Positions 52,814 to 62,687 of a stretch of 64,000 nt of DNA are shown here, in pieces. The DNA is taken from assembly GCF_002813915.1 (NCBI RefSeq), contig NZ_CP019335.1, positions 530,388-594,387 of the forward strand, given 5' to 3'. Origin of the DNA: Tenacibaculum sp. SZ-18 (GTDB lineage: Bacteria; Bacteroidota; Bacteroidia; Flavobacteriales; Flavobacteriaceae). Every line of letters starts with the position of its first letter. Positions within the stretch are counted from its first letter, which is position 1. Both the position numbers and the translations under genes were made by a program. The notes under the pieces were generated by a model, which saw only the letters and a list, made by a program, of their open reading frames with translations, was not told the DNA's origin and searched no databases.

Positions 52814-53088
52814 AAAAAGAGATTATCATTGGTATAATGGTTTCAGTATTTGCTACGTTTTGTGGATTGTTTATCTATCTTCAATATGTTTCACGATTTG
52901 GGTTTTATGAAACAATTGAAATGATTCATAAGAATGATGTTTTAGGACCCGTAATTGCATTAGCGGCTTTACCTAATTTATTTGTATTTTTTATTTTTTT
53001 AAAGAAAAAAGAAGATCATAGAGCCAAAGGTGTATTAATAGCAACATTATTAACTGCCATTATAACCTTTATTTTAAAATTCTTCTAA
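52801..53088 (+). CDS. Small membrane protein between surE and lpxB
   Basis: A 95-residue protein with three membrane segments (EIIIGIMVSVFATFCGLFIYL, VLGPVIALAALPNLFVFFIFL and KGVLIATLLTAIITFILKFF) separated by charged loops. No family recognised. It overlaps surE by 13 bases and ends 3 bases before lpxB, so it is translated with them. A link to lipid A assembly is possible only by position. Confidence 0.8.
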   Translation: MGFIKKEIIIGIMVSVFATFCGLFIYLQYVSRFGFYETIEMIHKNDVLGPVIALAALPNLFVFFIFLKKKEDHRAKGVLIATLLTAIITFILKFF

Positions 53089-53091
53089 TAT

Positions 53092-54204
53092 ATGAAGTAT
53101 TATATTATCGCAGGAGAAGCTTCTGGGGATTTGCATGGGGCCAATTTGATGAAAGAGATTTTTAAAAAAGATCCGGAAGCTAACATTAGATTTTGGGGAG
53201 GAGATTTAATGAGTAATGTAGGAGGAACTATTGTGAGTCATTATAAAGAAAGAGCTTTCATGGGATTTATAGAAGTAATTATGAATCTCCGAAAAATCTT
53301 TGGTTTCATTAATTTCTGTAAGACTGATATTGATAAATTTAAACCAGATGTTATTATTTTTATTGACAATTCGGGTTTTAATCTAAGAATAGCAAAATGG
53401 GCAAAAGAAAAAGGGTATAGAACTAATTATTACATAGCCCCTCAAGTTTGGGCAAGTAGAGCAGGAAGAGTTGAAGCCATTAAAAGAGATATTGATAAAA
53501 TGTTCGTGATTTTGCCTTTTGAAAAGGATTTCTATAAAAAATATTATTATGACGTAGAATTTGTTGGTCATCCTTTAATAGATGGTATTGCTGGAAGAAC
53601 ACAAATTGACGAACAGGATTTTAGAGATGAATTTGAATTAGGGGAAAAAGAGATTATTGCTTTGTTACCTGGGAGTAGAAAACAGGAAATAACAAAAATG
53701 TTATCTACAATGCTTTTAATGGTTGAAAAATTTCCAAATTATCAATTCGTGATAGCAGGAGCTCCAAGCCAAACAAAAGAGTTTTATAAAGATTTTCTTG
53801 AAGGAAGTAAAGTGAAGTTTATAGATAATCGTACCTATGATTTATTAAGTATTTCACATGCGGCTTTGGTTACATCTGGAACAGCGACATTAGAAACAGC
53901 CTTGTTTAAAGTACCTCAAGTTGTGTGTTATAAAGGAAGTTGGATTTCCTATCAAATAGCGAAGAGAATTATTACACTTGATTATATTTCACTTGTAAAT
54001 TTAATCATGGATGAAGAAGTAGTTACTGAGTTGATTCAAAATGATTTTACAGAAAAAAAATTGGAGCATGAATTGCAGATGATTTTGTCTGTTGATAAAC
54101 GTAATGAAATGTTTGAGGATTATTTTGATTTAGAGAATAAGCTAGGGGGAAAAGGCGCCTCAGAAAAAACAGCTAGATTGATTATTGAAAATTTGAAAAG
54201 TTAA
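53092..54204 (+). CDS. lpxB: Lipid-A-disaccharide synthase
   Basis: The 370-residue GT-B glycosyltransferase has YYIIAGEASGDLHGANLM at the start, then FIDNSGFNLRIAKWAKEKG, YYIAPQVWASRAGRVEAIKRDIDKM, FVGHPLI, LLPGSRKQEI and ALVTSGTATLETALFKVPQVV, all LpxB motifs. It joins UDP-diacylglucosamine and lipid X to give the lipid A disaccharide on the inner membrane. It follows surE and the small membrane protein in one operon and precedes two NlpC/P60 genes. Confidence 0.96.
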   Translation: MKYYIIAGEASGDLHGANLMKEIFKKDPEANIRFWGGDLMSNVGGTIVSHYKERAFMGFIEVIMNLRKIFGFINFCKTDIDKFKPDVIIFIDNSGFNLRIAKWAKEKGYRTNYYIAPQVWASRAGRVEAIKRDIDKMFVILPFEKDFYKKYYYDVEFVGHPLIDGIAGRTQIDEQDFRDEFELGEKEIIALLPGSRKQEITKMLSTMLLMVEKFPNYQFVIAGAPSQTKEFYKDFLEGSKVKFIDNRTYDLLSISHAALVTSGTATLETALFKVPQVVCYKGSWISYQIAKRIITLDYISLVNLIMDEEVVTELIQNDFTEKKLEHELQMILSVDKRNEMFEDYFDLENKLGGKGASEKTARLIIENLKS

Positions 54205-54207
54205 TAT

Positions 54208-54732
54208 ATGATTAGAAGAATACTTTTTTTATTTCTAATTTTTAGTTTCGTTGTTTCCTGCGGATCATCAAAAAAAGTAAATGGGGAAGCAAATAAACGA
54301 ACAATCAACAGAAAAGGTAGAAAGACTCGTTCCAATGATGCTAGTACAGCAGATAAGATTGTTTGGACTGCAGTTACTTTTAAAGGAGCTCCTTATAAAT
54401 ATGGAGGAACAAATAGAAATGGAATGGACTGTTCTGGATTAATTTATACCTCGTTCAAAAAGAGAAATATTGTTATTCCTAGAACATCTATACAAATGTA
54501 TTCTATCGGATATAAAATTCCCTTGCGTTCGGTTCAGCGTGGTGATTTGTTATTTTTTAAAATCGCTAAAAAGAGAAATAGGGTTAATCATGTTGGATTA
54601 GTCACATCCGTAAAAAACAACGATATTAAGTTTATCCATTCCACAAGTTCTAGGGGTGTAATTGTGAGTTCGCTTAATGAACCATATTGGAAAAGAGCTT
54701 TCATTAACGCTAAAAGAGTATTAGATGAATAA
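54208..54732 (+). CDS. NlpC/P60 (C40) lipoprotein, first of a tandem pair
   Basis: The 174-residue product has a lipoprotein signal (FLIFSFVVSCGSSKK) and a basic linker. Its C40 domain carries the catalytic Cys in YGGTNRNGMDCSGLIYTSF, the first His in [10 protein letters not shown] and the polar/His in FIHSTSSRG. These enzymes cut peptide cross-bridges of peptidoglycan. The gene starts 3 bases after lpxB and overlaps its paralogue by 8 bases. Confidence 0.92.
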   Translation: MIRRILFLFLIFSFVVSCGSSKKVNGEANKRTINRKGRKTRSNDASTADKIVWTAVTFKGAPYKYGGTNRNGMDCSGLIYTSFKKRNIVIPRTSIQMYSIGYKIPLRSVQRGDLLFFKIAKKRNRVNHVGLVTSVKNNDIKFIHSTSSRGVIVSSLNEPYWKRAFINAKRVLDE

Positions 54733-55201
54733 AAAGGTGTTGTTAATAATAATTATAACACTGTTTTGTGTTTATCGCTGTTTCATTAAGGATGAGCGAG
54801 CGGAAACAAATCATAAAATTGAAAAAGTAATAAACTTAGCAAAAAGTTTTAAAGGAGTTTGTTATCGAACAGGAGGAACCTCTAGGTTAGGCATGGATTG
54901 TTGCGGGCTTGTAATAACCTGTTTCAATTTAGTTGATGTTGGATTACCAAGGTCTTCAAGTAGTATGAGTAATCATGGAAAAAAAATTCCTCTAGATGAA
55001 ATAGCCAAAGGAGACTTGTTATTTTTTAATATTGCTAGGTTGAAAGGAAAAATAAACCATGTTGGTCTCGTTACTTCTGTTAAAGAAAATGAAATTGAAT
55101 TTATTCATTCCACAACTTCTAAAGGTGTTATTTATTCGTCAATGACAGAAAACTATTGGAAGGATAGTTTCGTTGTTGCCAAACGAATAATTACTAATTA
55201 A
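54725..55201 (+). CDS. NlpC/P60 (C40) protein, second of a tandem pair
   Basis: The 158-residue paralogue keeps [30 protein letters not shown] and [10 protein letters not shown], so the Cys-His pair is intact. It carries an extra Cys directly after the catalytic one and a Cys-rich N-terminus (LFCVYRCF) that could be a membrane or lipid anchor. Both copies align along their length, pointing to a local gene duplication. Its end overlaps the convergent obg gene by 8 bases. Confidence 0.9.
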   Translation: MNKKVLLIIIITLFCVYRCFIKDERAETNHKIEKVINLAKSFKGVCYRTGGTSRLGMDCCGLVITCFNLVDVGLPRSSSSMSNHGKKIPLDEIAKGDLLFFNIARLKGKINHVGLVTSVKENEIEFIHSTTSKGVIYSSMTENYWKDSFVVAKRIITN

Positions 55202-56183
55202 GACATTTCCAAAGTTTATCCTTTAATTCTGTTAACCCTATTTGTGCAACTGATGAGATAAACAAAGTATCAACCCCACTCGGAAGTTCCTGAGCGATTT
55301 CTTGTTTTAATTCATCATCTAGCATATCCGCTTTCGAAACAGCTAACAGTCGATGTTTATCAAGTAATTCAGGATTATGTTTGCGTAATTCGTTGACAAG
55401 GATTTCATATTCCTTCTTAATATCTTCACTATCTGCTGGGATTAAAAAGAGTAGGAGAGAGTTACGCTCAATATGTCTTAAGAAATAATGACCTAAACCT
55501 TTTCCTTCGGCAGCTCCTTCAATAATACCAGGAATATCAGCCATAACAAAACTTTGATGATTTCGATATTCTACGATGCCTAAGTTCGGTTTTAATGTTG
55601 TAAACGCATAATCAGCAATTTTGGGTTTTGCAGCAGTTAAGACTGAAAGTAATGTAGATTTTCCTGCATTTGGAAAACCAACTAAACCAACATCAGCTAA
55701 TACTTTTAACTCAACTCTATACCAAGCCTCTTTACCTTCAATTCCAGGTTGTGCATACCTTGGTGTTTGGTTTGTAGGAGATTTAAAGTGCCAATTGCCT
55801 CTTCCTCCTTTTCCACCTTCTAAAACAATTACTTCTTTACCTTCTTCTGTAATTTCGAACAAGATTTCGTCAGTATCAGCATCACGAATAATAGTGCCTA
55901 AAGGAACTGGAATAATAACGTCTGCTCCATCTTTACCAGTACTTCTACTAGATCCTCCATCACCACCATGATCAGCTCTGAAGTGGCGTTTGAATTTTAA
56001 GTGAAATAACGTCCACAGATTTTTGTCGCCACGAAAAATTACGTGTCCTCCACGACCACCGTCTCCACCATCGGGTCCACCTTTTGCAATGTATTTCTCT
56101 CTGTGTAAATGTGCAGATCCACGTCCTCCTTTTCCAGAGGATGCATAAATTTTTATGTAGTCAACAAAATTTCCTTCCGTCAT
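55194..56183 (-). CDS. obg: Ribosome-assembly GTPase Obg
   Basis: The 329-residue product has the glycine-rich Obg fold (residues 1-155, with [20 protein letters not shown] and [11 protein letters not shown]) and a G domain. The G-domain motifs are G1 [10 protein letters not shown]3 [26 protein letters not shown]4 VSKADML and G5 ISSVAQ. The C-terminal OCT domain of longer Obg proteins is absent, as usual in Bacteroidota. It acts in 50S subunit maturation. Confidence 0.96.
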   Translation of the reverse strand: MTEGNFVDYIKIYASSGKGGRGSAHLHREKYIAKGGPDGGDGGRGGHVIFRGDKNLWTLFHLKFKRHFRADHGGDGGSSRSTGKDGADVIIPVPLGTIIRDADTDEILFEITEEGKEVIVLEGGKGGRGNWHFKSPTNQTPRYAQPGIEGKEAWYRVELKVLADVGLVGFPNAGKSTLLSVLTAAKPKIADYAFTTLKPNLGIVEYRNHQSFVMADIPGIIEGAAEGKGLGHYFLRHIERNSLLLFLIPADSEDIKKEYEILVNELRKHNPELLDKHRLLAVSKADMLDDELKQEIAQELPSGVDTLFISSVAQIGLTELKDKLWKCLN

Positions 56184-56227
56184 TTTCTTAAAATTAGTAT
56201 TCCCGCAGAAAGCGGGAATTAGTTTTT

Positions 56228-57349
56228 TTACAGTTTGTCAAATACTTCTGATAAACGTTGTGTTATTTCTTCAATACCTCCAACTCCATCTACACCATAG
56301 AAGTTTCCTTGGGCATTATAAAAGTCTTTAAGTATTGCAGTTTTTGTATTGTATTCGTTAAATCTATTACGGATTTTTTCTTCATCGGTATCGTCTGATC
56401 TCCCACTAGTCTTACCTCTTTCCAAGATTCTTTCAACTAATAAATCTTCGGGAACTTCTAATGCAACCATTCCGTTAATACGTTCATTTTTCTCGGCTAA
56501 AAATTCGTCTAAAGCTTTCGCTTGAGATTCTGTTCTTGGAAAACCATCGAAAATAAAGCCATTAGCATCAGTGTTTTTTTCTACTTCTGCTTTAAGCATA
56601 TTAATAGTAACTTCATCAGGAACTAAATCACCAGCATCAATATATTTCTTAGCTAATACTCCTAATTTAGTTTTGTTTTTAATATTGAATCTAAAAACGT
56701 CACCAGTCGAAATATGAACCAATTGATATTTCTCTTTTAATAATTCAGCTTGTGTTCCTTTACCTGCACCTGGAGGTCCGAATAAAACGATGTTTTTCAT
56801 TTTGGGTTGTGTTGTTGTTAATTGATATATTGCAGGTAAATTTCTTCCAAGACCATTATAATCTAGTCCGTAACCTACAATAAATTTATCTTCAATGCTT
56901 TTGCCAATATAGTTAATATGTAATTCCTTTCTATAAACATCTGGTTTAAAGAAAAGACTTACAATTTTAAGTTCTTTGATATTTGTTCTTCTAAAGATTT
57001 CATAAATCTCATGTAGCGTTGTTCCAGTATCTATAATGTCTTCAAGAATTATTACTGTCCTTCCTGTTAAATCTTCATTTATTCCGATTAAACGTTTTAC
57101 ATCTCCAGTTGAAGATTCACCTTCGTATGATGCAAGTTTCACGAAAGATATTTCACAGTCTCCATTGTACTCACGAATAAAGTCAGCAGCAAACATAAAA
57201 CATCCGTTTAAAATTCCTACGAATAGCGGTGTTTCTCCCTCTGGTAAATCCTTTTTAACTTGTTTTGCTAAGGATTTTACAATTGTTGTAATTTCCTCTT
57301 GACCAATTAATTGTTTGAAATATAAATCGTGAAGTTTCTTAATTCTCAT
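56228..57349 (-). CDS. adk: Hypoxanthine phosphoribosyltransferase-adenylate kinase fusion
   Basis: The 373-residue product is two enzymes in one frame. Residues ~1-175 are a phosphoribosyltransferase of the HPRT type: the PRPP loop [15 protein letters not shown], a flexible loop [11 protein letters not shown] and [15 protein letters not shown]. Residues ~184-373 are adenylate kinase: P-loop [25 protein letters not shown]-binding [14 protein letters not shown] and the short [22 protein letters not shown] Met exactly at the joint (184) could allow the kinase alone. The chimera would place purine salvage (IMP/GMP from base and PRPP) beside AMP/ADP exchange. Fusions like this are known in related Flavobacteriia. 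Confidence 0.93.
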   Translation of the reverse strand: MRIKKLHDLYFKQLIGQEEITTIVKSLAKQVKKDLPEGETPLFVGILNGCFMFAADFIREYNGDCEISFVKLASYEGESSTGDVKRLIGINEDLTGRTVIILEDIIDTGTTLHEIYEIFRRTNIKELKIVSLFFKPDVYRKELHINYIGKSIEDKFIVGYGLDYNGLGRNLPAIYQLTTTQPKMKNIVLFGPPGAGKGTQAELLKEKYQLVHISTGDVFRFNIKNKTKLGVLAKKYIDAGDLVPDEVTINMLKAEVEKNTDANGFIFDGFPRTESQAKALDEFLAEKNERINGMVALEVPEDLLVERILERGKTSGRSDDTDEEKIRNRFNEYNTKTAILKDFYNAQGNFYGVDGVGGIEEITQRLSEVFDKL

Positions 57350-57374
57350 GTACTGGTAAATATAAGCATTAAAT

Positions 57375-57422
57375 AAAAAAACCGTCTTGTTCTACTGATA
57401 AAACAGCTGGTACAAAACGGTT
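57375..57422 (-). terminator. Terminator of secDF
   Basis: On the minus strand AACCGT (from 57422) pairs with ACGGTT (to 57380), extended by a TTGT/ACAA step, followed by a T run. Confidence 0.65.
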
Positions 57423-57444
57423 AATTTATTTTTAGAATATCTTA

Positions 57445-60432
57445 TTATTTGTTATTCTCTTTTTCTTTGTCTTTAGTTGCATCAAACATAATTGGAGTTG
57501 CAACAAATAAAGAAGAGTAAGTACCTACAAGCACACCTATAATAAGAGCAAACATAAATCCTTTAATACTATCACCTCCAAAGAAGAAGATGGCTAGCAT
57601 TACTAACATTGTAGTTAAAGATGTATTTATTGTTCTACCTAATGTACTACTTAAGGCTTTATCTACTAAACTAGCTGAGAAAGTTTTACTTCCTGCAGCG
57701 TATTCTCTAATTCTATCGAAAATTACCACGGTATCATTCAGAGAGTATCCTACTACTGTAAGAATTGCTGCTATGAACGACTGTCCGATTTCCATATCGA
57801 AAGGCATGAATTTATATAAAATAGAGAAGATACCTAATACGATTAATACATCATGGAATACTGCAGCTACTGCTCCAATAGAGAAAGATACTTTTCTGAA
57901 TCGTAATAAGATATATAAGAATACTACAATTAAAGATCCTAATACAGCCCAAATAGCGGCTTGCTTAATATCATCAGCAATTGTTGGATCTACTTTCATG
58001 TAACTCATTATTCCTTGAGGTTGACCTAATTTCTCGAAACCTGGTTTAAAGCTTTCGTAGTCTAACTCACCTAAATAAGGCTTTAATCCTTTATATAATG
58101 TGCTTTGAACAACTTCATCTACTTCTTTACTCTTGTCATCAATCTTGAAAACAGTTGTAATTTTTAACTGGTTGTTTGCACCATAAGTTTTAACTTCAGG
58201 AGCAGTTCCGAACGCGTCTTTTAAAGAAGCTGCAACTTCATTTGCTTTCATCGGTTGATTAAAACGCACAACGTAAGAACGTCCACCTTTAAAATCAACT
58301 CCTTGTTTTAAACCAATTGTGAAAATAGAAATTAAACCAGCAATAATAATTCCTCCAGAAATGAAGTAAGCTAACTTACGCTTTCTTAAGAATTCGATAT
58401 TGATATTTTGGAACCAGTTTTTAGAGATGTTTGTATTGAAAGTTAAATTCGTTCCTTTAGAAACAGCCCCATCAACTAATAACCTAGTGATAAAAATTGC
58501 TGTGAATAATGAAGTAGCAATACCAATCATTAATGTTAATGCGAAACCTTTAATAGGACCAGTTCCGAATACATATAAAATTATACCGGTTAATAAAGTC
58601 GTAATGTTAGCATCAATAATTGCAGATAAAGCTCCTTTGATACTAAAACCTTCTTCTACAGCTGTAAGTAACCCTTTTCCTGAATTCAAGGCTTCTTTAA
58701 TTCTCTCGAAGATAATAACATTGGCATCTACCGACATACCAATTGTTAAAATAATACCAGCAATACCAGGTAATGTTAACACCGAATTAAACGATGCCAA
58801 TACGCCGAAGATAAATAAAATGTTTACTACTAATGCAATGTTTGCGTAAATACCAGCTTTACCATAGTATAACATCATCCATACTAATACTAACAAAATA
58901 GCTAGAGCGAATGACCACATACTAGCTGTAATAGCTTCTTTACCTAAAGATGGCCCAACTACTTCTGCTTCAATAATCCTTGCAGGCGCGGGTAATTTAC
59001 CAGCTTTTAATACAGTTGCGATATCTTGAGCTTCCTCAACTGTCATTGATCCACCAGAAATTTGTGTTTGCCCACCAGAAATAACTTGGTTTACCGTTGG
59101 AGCAGTGTATACATAATCATCTAAAACAACGGCAACGAATTTACCAACATTATCGCTAGTCATTTTAGCCCATTTTTTAGTGCCTACACCATTCATCGCC
59201 ATTGAAACAACAGGCTTACTTAATTGATCGAAGTCTTGTTTTGCATCAGCAATCACATCTCCTTCGATAGAAGCTTCGTCATTACGATTACCTTTAACCG
59301 CGTACAAACCGATAACCTCACTAGATCCATCAGTACTAGGTTGAGCTTTATAGTCCCATAAAAACTTAACGTAACGTAAGTTATCTGGTAATAATCCTCT
59401 AATTTCTCTATTCTTTAATAAACCATTAACTGTTGCAGTATCAATTACTCTTGCTTGCGCTATTAACGAACTAACTTGATTTTGATTTTGAGCTACATTT
59501 GGTAACAAATAAGTAAATAAACTTTTCTGATTTGCTACGTTTGTAGAGTCGGAAGTTTCGGCGATCAAATCGTCAATACTATCTGATGTTTTAGTTGTGT
59601 CTTTTTCTTTAGTCGTTGCAGAATCATCTTTCAAAAGTTCAGTTGCTTTAGCATTAGCAGTGAAGAAGAAGTTTTGAACTTCAGCATTAGTGAAGACCTC
59701 CCAAAATTGTAATTTAGCAGTACTTTCTAATAGTTTACTTACACGTTCAATATCTTTAGCACCTGGTAATTCAACTTGAATTCTTCCTGAAGTACCAATT
59801 CGTTGGATGTTTGGTTGAACAACACCAAATTTATCAATACGACTACGTAATACTTCAAAAGCAGTGGTAATTGATGTGTTAATTTCTTCTTGTAAAATTG
59901 GCTTTACTTCTTCGTTAGTTTTGTTGAAGTCAATCTTGTCACGAAGTAACTTGTTTCCGAAAATCGTAGGATCACTCAAATTTATAGAACCGTTGCTTGC
60001 TTTTTCGAATTCATCATAAAAAATATCAAGGTAATCCTCTTGGCTATCTTTTTGAGTTTCGTCAGCATTTTCTAACGCTTTTGTAAAAACAGGATTTTGA
60101 GATTCGTTTGATAATCCTTTTAAGATATCTTTTACAGATACCTGTAAAATTGCATTGATTCCACCCTTTAAGTCAAGACCAAGGTTCATTTCCTTGTTTC
60201 TGATCTCGTCATAAGTGAATCCCGCAACTACTTCTTTATTTGCAACGCTATCGCGATACTTCTTTTCTAAACGAGCAATTTCTCTACCATCATTCTGATC
60301 GCTAACTTTACTCGTAGCATAAGCATTTGCTGCTTTTTCTACTTTGTTAGCAAAAAAAGTGAATGATAATTGGTAAATACTTACTAATCCGAAAAGGATT
60401 GCAAATAATCTAATAAGACCTTTGTTTTGCAT
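57445..60432 (-). CDS. secDF: Protein translocase subunit SecDF (fused)
   Basis: The ~995-residue product contains SecD (residues ~1-670, with LGLDLKGGINAILQV, GQTQISGGSMTVEEAQ and a six-helix half) and SecF (from ~700, with GVDFKGGRSYVVRFN and IGYSLNDTVVIFDRIRE), each with six membrane segments. It uses the proton gradient to pull proteins through SecYEG. The frame is open to an ATG at 60471, but that codon lies upstream of the promoter's transcription start. The start at 60432 (MQNKGLIRLFAILFG) is the Bacteroidota norm. Confidence 0.95.
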   Translation of the reverse strand: MQNKGLIRLFAILFGLVSIYQLSFTFFANKVEKAANAYATSKVSDQNDGREIARLEKKYRDSVANKEVVAGFTYDEIRNKEMNLGLDLKGGINAILQVSVKDILKGLSNESQNPVFTKALENADETQKDSQEDYLDIFYDEFEKASNGSINLSDPTIFGNKLLRDKIDFNKTNEEVKPILQEEINTSITTAFEVLRSRIDKFGVVQPNIQRIGTSGRIQVELPGAKDIERVSKLLESTAKLQFWEVFTNAEVQNFFFTANAKATELLKDDSATTKEKDTTKTSDSIDDLIAETSDSTNVANQKSLFTYLLPNVAQNQNQVSSLIAQARVIDTATVNGLLKNREIRGLLPDNLRYVKFLWDYKAQPSTDGSSEVIGLYAVKGNRNDEASIEGDVIADAKQDFDQLSKPVVSMAMNGVGTKKWAKMTSDNVGKFVAVVLDDYVYTAPTVNQVISGGQTQISGGSMTVEEAQDIATVLKAGKLPAPARIIEAEVVGPSLGKEAITASMWSFALAILLVLVWMMLYYGKAGIYANIALVVNILFIFGVLASFNSVLTLPGIAGIILTIGMSVDANVIIFERIKEALNSGKGLLTAVEEGFSIKGALSAIIDANITTLLTGIILYVFGTGPIKGFALTLMIGIATSLFTAIFITRLLVDGAVSKGTNLTFNTNISKNWFQNINIEFLRKRKLAYFISGGIIIAGLISIFTIGLKQGVDFKGGRSYVVRFNQPMKANEVAASLKDAFGTAPEVKTYGANNQLKITTVFKIDDKSKEVDEVVQSTLYKGLKPYLGELDYESFKPGFEKLGQPQGIMSYMKVDPTIADDIKQAAIWAVLGSLIVVFLYILLRFRKVSFSIGAVAAVFHDVLIVLGIFSILYKFMPFDMEIGQSFIAAILTVVGYSLNDTVVIFDRIREYAAGSKTFSASLVDKALSSTLGRTINTSLTTMLVMLAIFFFGGDSIKGFMFALIIGVLVGTYSSLFVATPIMFDATKDKEKENNK

Positions 60433-60468
60433 CTTCAATAATTTAAATGACTTCTTTTTAAAAACGTG

Positions 60469-60500
60469 CAAATATAGTATATCAAAAAAGAAAACCCAAT
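60469..60500 (-). promoter_or_regulatory. Promoter of secDF
   Basis: On the minus strand: ATTG (60497-60500), 20 bases, TATATTTG (60469-60476). It overlaps the possible upstream ATG at 60471 and so rules that start out. Confidence 0.75.
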
Positions 60501-60671
60501 TTTTTGTTGCTTTTATAGCAGTATAAAGTTGAAGTTTTTTAAGAAATAATAAAGTTCTGTTCTTATTATTGTCTTAATTCTAATTTTATTATTAGTGAAT
60601 AATGAAAGAATCGTTTATTTTGTTATTAATTATGGAATAGAAGAGCCAATTATTCGATAATTTTTGAGATA

Positions 60672-60701
60672 AAAAAAACTCCAAATCGTTAAGATTTGGA
60701 G
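60672..60701 (-). terminator. Terminator of the 199-residue coiled-coil gene
   Basis: CTCCAAATC (60679-60687), five-base loop, GATTTGGAG (60693-60701), followed on the minus strand by eight T's. Confidence 0.88.
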
Positions 60702-60725
60702 CTTTACTATTTTTGTATAAGAGAA

Positions 60726-61325
60726 TTAAACGCCTCGCTGTTTGTTTATTTCGTCTTGTAATTGTCTTCTAAGTTTCTGTTCTTTTTCCAATGATCTTTT
60801 TCTGTGCTGTTCAAATTCTTGTTCAATTTCTGTAAGATTAACTTTAGCTTCTTTTGTTAATCTATTGCTATTTTTAAATCTAAGTATAAAGAATACCGCA
60901 GTGATAGCTAAAAATGCTATTACAGTCCAAAGTAAAAGATTGTAAGAGCTTTTTGTCATTCCAATTCCAATAAAACTTATTTTATTTTCTTTATCTATTG
61001 ATGAGTTTAGGCTGTTAGTTAAACCGTTAATCTTTTCATTAAGAGTTGAAATACTCTTTTCCTGTTCGTTAATTTTTAGTTGTTTTACTTGAATGTTTTT
61101 TTTCAATGCTACAAGGCTGTCAACAACATTTTTTTGCAATGATTGAAAATCAGGTCTAGTAATCATCTTATATTCTTTCCAATTACTAGCTTTTCCGTAA
61201 GTTTTAATGAATTGATTTTCTACTGTATTAGGTAGAGCTTCAAGCTGTTGTTTCTTGGTAAGTGTTGTTTGAGCGAAAACACTTGAGCAGAATAAAGTTA
61301 CTACGATTAGATTTAATATTTTCAT
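60726..61325 (-). CDS. Exported coiled-coil membrane protein
   Basis: The 199-residue product has a signal peptide (residues 1-18, SSVFA-Q), a periplasmic part with a heptad helix (KKNIQVKQLKINEQEKSISTLNEKINGL), one membrane segment (LLLWTVIAFLAITAVFFILRF, ~residue 130-150) and a charged cytoplasmic coiled coil. Homologues are often mislabelled as a tRNA methyltransferase; nothing here supports that. Structure suggests a tether or oligomeriser. It has its own terminator and is probably monocistronic. Confidence 0.8.
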   Translation of the reverse strand: MKILNLIVVTLFCSSVFAQTTLTKKQQLEALPNTVENQFIKTYGKASNWKEYKMITRPDFQSLQKNVVDSLVALKKNIQVKQLKINEQEKSISTLNEKINGLTNSLNSSIDKENKISFIGIGMTKSSYNLLLWTVIAFLAITAVFFILRFKNSNRLTKEAKVNLTEIEQEFEQHRKRSLEKEQKLRRQLQDEINKQRGV

Positions 61326-61356
61326 TGATAAGAAATGATATTTGAGATTAATTTAA

Positions 61357-61386
61357 AAAAACCCAAACGATAAAGTTTGGGTTTTT
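61357..61386 (-). terminator. Terminator of the thrS-infC-rpmI-rplT operon
   Basis: A 12-bp stem with GTTTGGG/CCCAAAC core (61357-61368 with 61375-61386) and T's on the minus strand, 22 bases past the rplT stop. Confidence 0.88.
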
Positions 61387-61408
61387 AGTATAAGCAAGAT
61401 TATTAAAC

Positions 61409-61753
61409 TTATTTTACTGTATCTACAATTGCCTTAAAAGCTTCAGGGTTGTTCATAGCTAAATCAGCTAAAACCTTACGGTTTAATTCGATGTTATTAG
61501 CTTTAACTTTCCCCATAAACTGTGAATAAGACATTCCGTATTGACGTGCTCCAGCGTTAATACGTTGGATCCATAATGAACGGAAGTTTCTCTTTTTGTT
61601 TTTACGATCACGGTAAGCGTATTGTAACCCTTTTTCAACCGCGTTCTTAGCTACTGTATAAACGTTTTTTCTACGTCCAAAGTAACCTTTTGCTTGCTTC
61701 AAGATTTTTTTTCTTCTATTTCTTGAAGCTACTGAATTTACTGATCTTGGCAT
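61409..61753 (-). CDS. rplT: Large-subunit ribosomal protein L20
   Basis: The 114-residue basic protein starts [20 protein letters not shown] and has [33 protein letters not shown], the L20 rRNA-binding part, and the globular end [13 protein letters not shown]. It is needed for early 50S assembly and in other bacteria represses its own operon. It is last in the thrS-infC-rpmI-rplT operon. Confidence 0.98.
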   Translation of the reverse strand: MPRSVNSVASRNRRKKILKQAKGYFGRRKNVYTVAKNAVEKGLQYAYRDRKNKKRNFRSLWIQRINAGARQYGMSYSQFMGKVKANNIELNRKVLADLAMNNPEAFKAIVDTVK

Positions 61754-61845
61754 AATTCTTTGTTTTTTGTAGTAGGCGACTATTTAAATAGTACTTGATG
61801 AGCCTTACTCCATGGTTAATAATTAATTTACTACCTAGCTAACTC

Positions 61846-62043
61846 TTATTTTAATAATAATTGTTGCTTAATGTTTGCTTCGTCAGACTTGTGAACTAAC
61901 GTAGCGTGTGTTAATGCAAGCTTACGCTTTTTAGACTTCTTTGTTAAGATATGACTTTTAAACGCGTGCTTTCTTTTGATCTTTCCAGAACCAGTTAACT
62001 TAAAACGTTTCTTGGCACTAGATTTTGTTTTCATCTTAGGCAT
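61846..62043 (-). CDS. rpmI: Large-subunit ribosomal protein L35
   Basis: The 65-residue basic protein starts [20 protein letters not shown] and contains [26 protein letters not shown], the L35 pattern. It lies 59 bases after infC and 92 before rplT; the gap to rplT could hold the usual L20-dependent control site, but none was recognised. Confidence 0.97.
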   Translation of the reverse strand: MPKMKTKSSAKKRFKLTGSGKIKRKHAFKSHILTKKSKKRKLALTHATLVHKSDEANIKQQLLLK

Positions 62044-62102
62044 CTTCTGATTTCGTTTTTTTCTTGCTTATATAATTTTCCAAGATATTTAAAATATCTG
62101 GT

Positions 62103-62663
62103 TTACTTGACTTTTTTAGGTGCTATGAACATAATCATTCTTTTACCTTCTAATTTTGGCATCTGCTCTACTTTACCATAGTCTTCTAATTCTTGAGCAA
62201 GTTTTAAAAGTAAAATCTGACCTTGTTCCTTAAACACAATCGAACGGCCTTTGAAAAATACGTAGGCTTTCAATTTAGCACCATCTTGTAAAAATTTAAT
62301 TGCGTGCTTTTTCTTAAACTCGTAATCATGATCATCAGTTTGAGGACCAAAACGAATTTCTTTAACAACCACTTTTGTAGCTTTAGCTTTTAATGCTTTT
62401 TCACGCTTTTTCTGTTCATATAAGAATTTCTTATAATCTATCACTTTACAGACAGGGGGAACAGCTTTCGGTGAAATTTCAACTAAATCTAACTCTAGTT
62501 CTCGAGCTATCTCTTTCGCTTTCGCTAAAGGATAAACACCTACTTCTACGTTTTCACCTACAAGGCGAACTTCGTCAACATATCTGATTTTCTCGTTAAT
62601 TCTATGTTGATCTTCTTTAATGATTCTAGCGGGTCTTCTACCGCCTTTTCTTCTTATTGCTAT
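62103..62663 (-). CDS. infC: Translation initiation factor IF-3, starting at AUA
   Basis: The 186-residue frame matches IF-3 over its whole length. The start is [26 protein letters not shown], with [32 protein letters not shown] in the N domain. [23 protein letters not shown] is the linker helix, and a C domain ending [15 protein letters not shown] follows. No ATG, GTG or TTG occurs between the stop (TAA at 62667-62669) and Met 74, yet conserved IF-3 sequence runs up to ATA at 62661-62663. The product would read (M)AIRR, as in relatives. A second ATA lies two codons on. Rare AUU/AUA/AUC starts in infC let IF-3 limit its own synthesis. Confidence 0.93.
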   Translation of the reverse strand: MAIRRKGGRRPARIIKEDQHRINEKIRYVDEVRLVGENVEVGVYPLAKAKEIARELELDLVEISPKAVPPVCKVIDYKKFLYEQKKREKALKAKATKVVVKEIRFGPQTDDHDYEFKKKHAIKFLQDGAKLKAYVFFKGRSIVFKEQGQILLLKLAQELEDYGKVEQMPKLEGKRMIMFIAPKKVK

Positions 62664-62687
62664 GGCTTATTAATTTAAAATTATTTC

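Noticed and set aside
57590..58849. Plus-strand frames of 137 and 149 codons opposite secDF.
   Set aside because: SecDF is unmistakable on the minus strand; the plus frames are antisense readings of its membrane segments.
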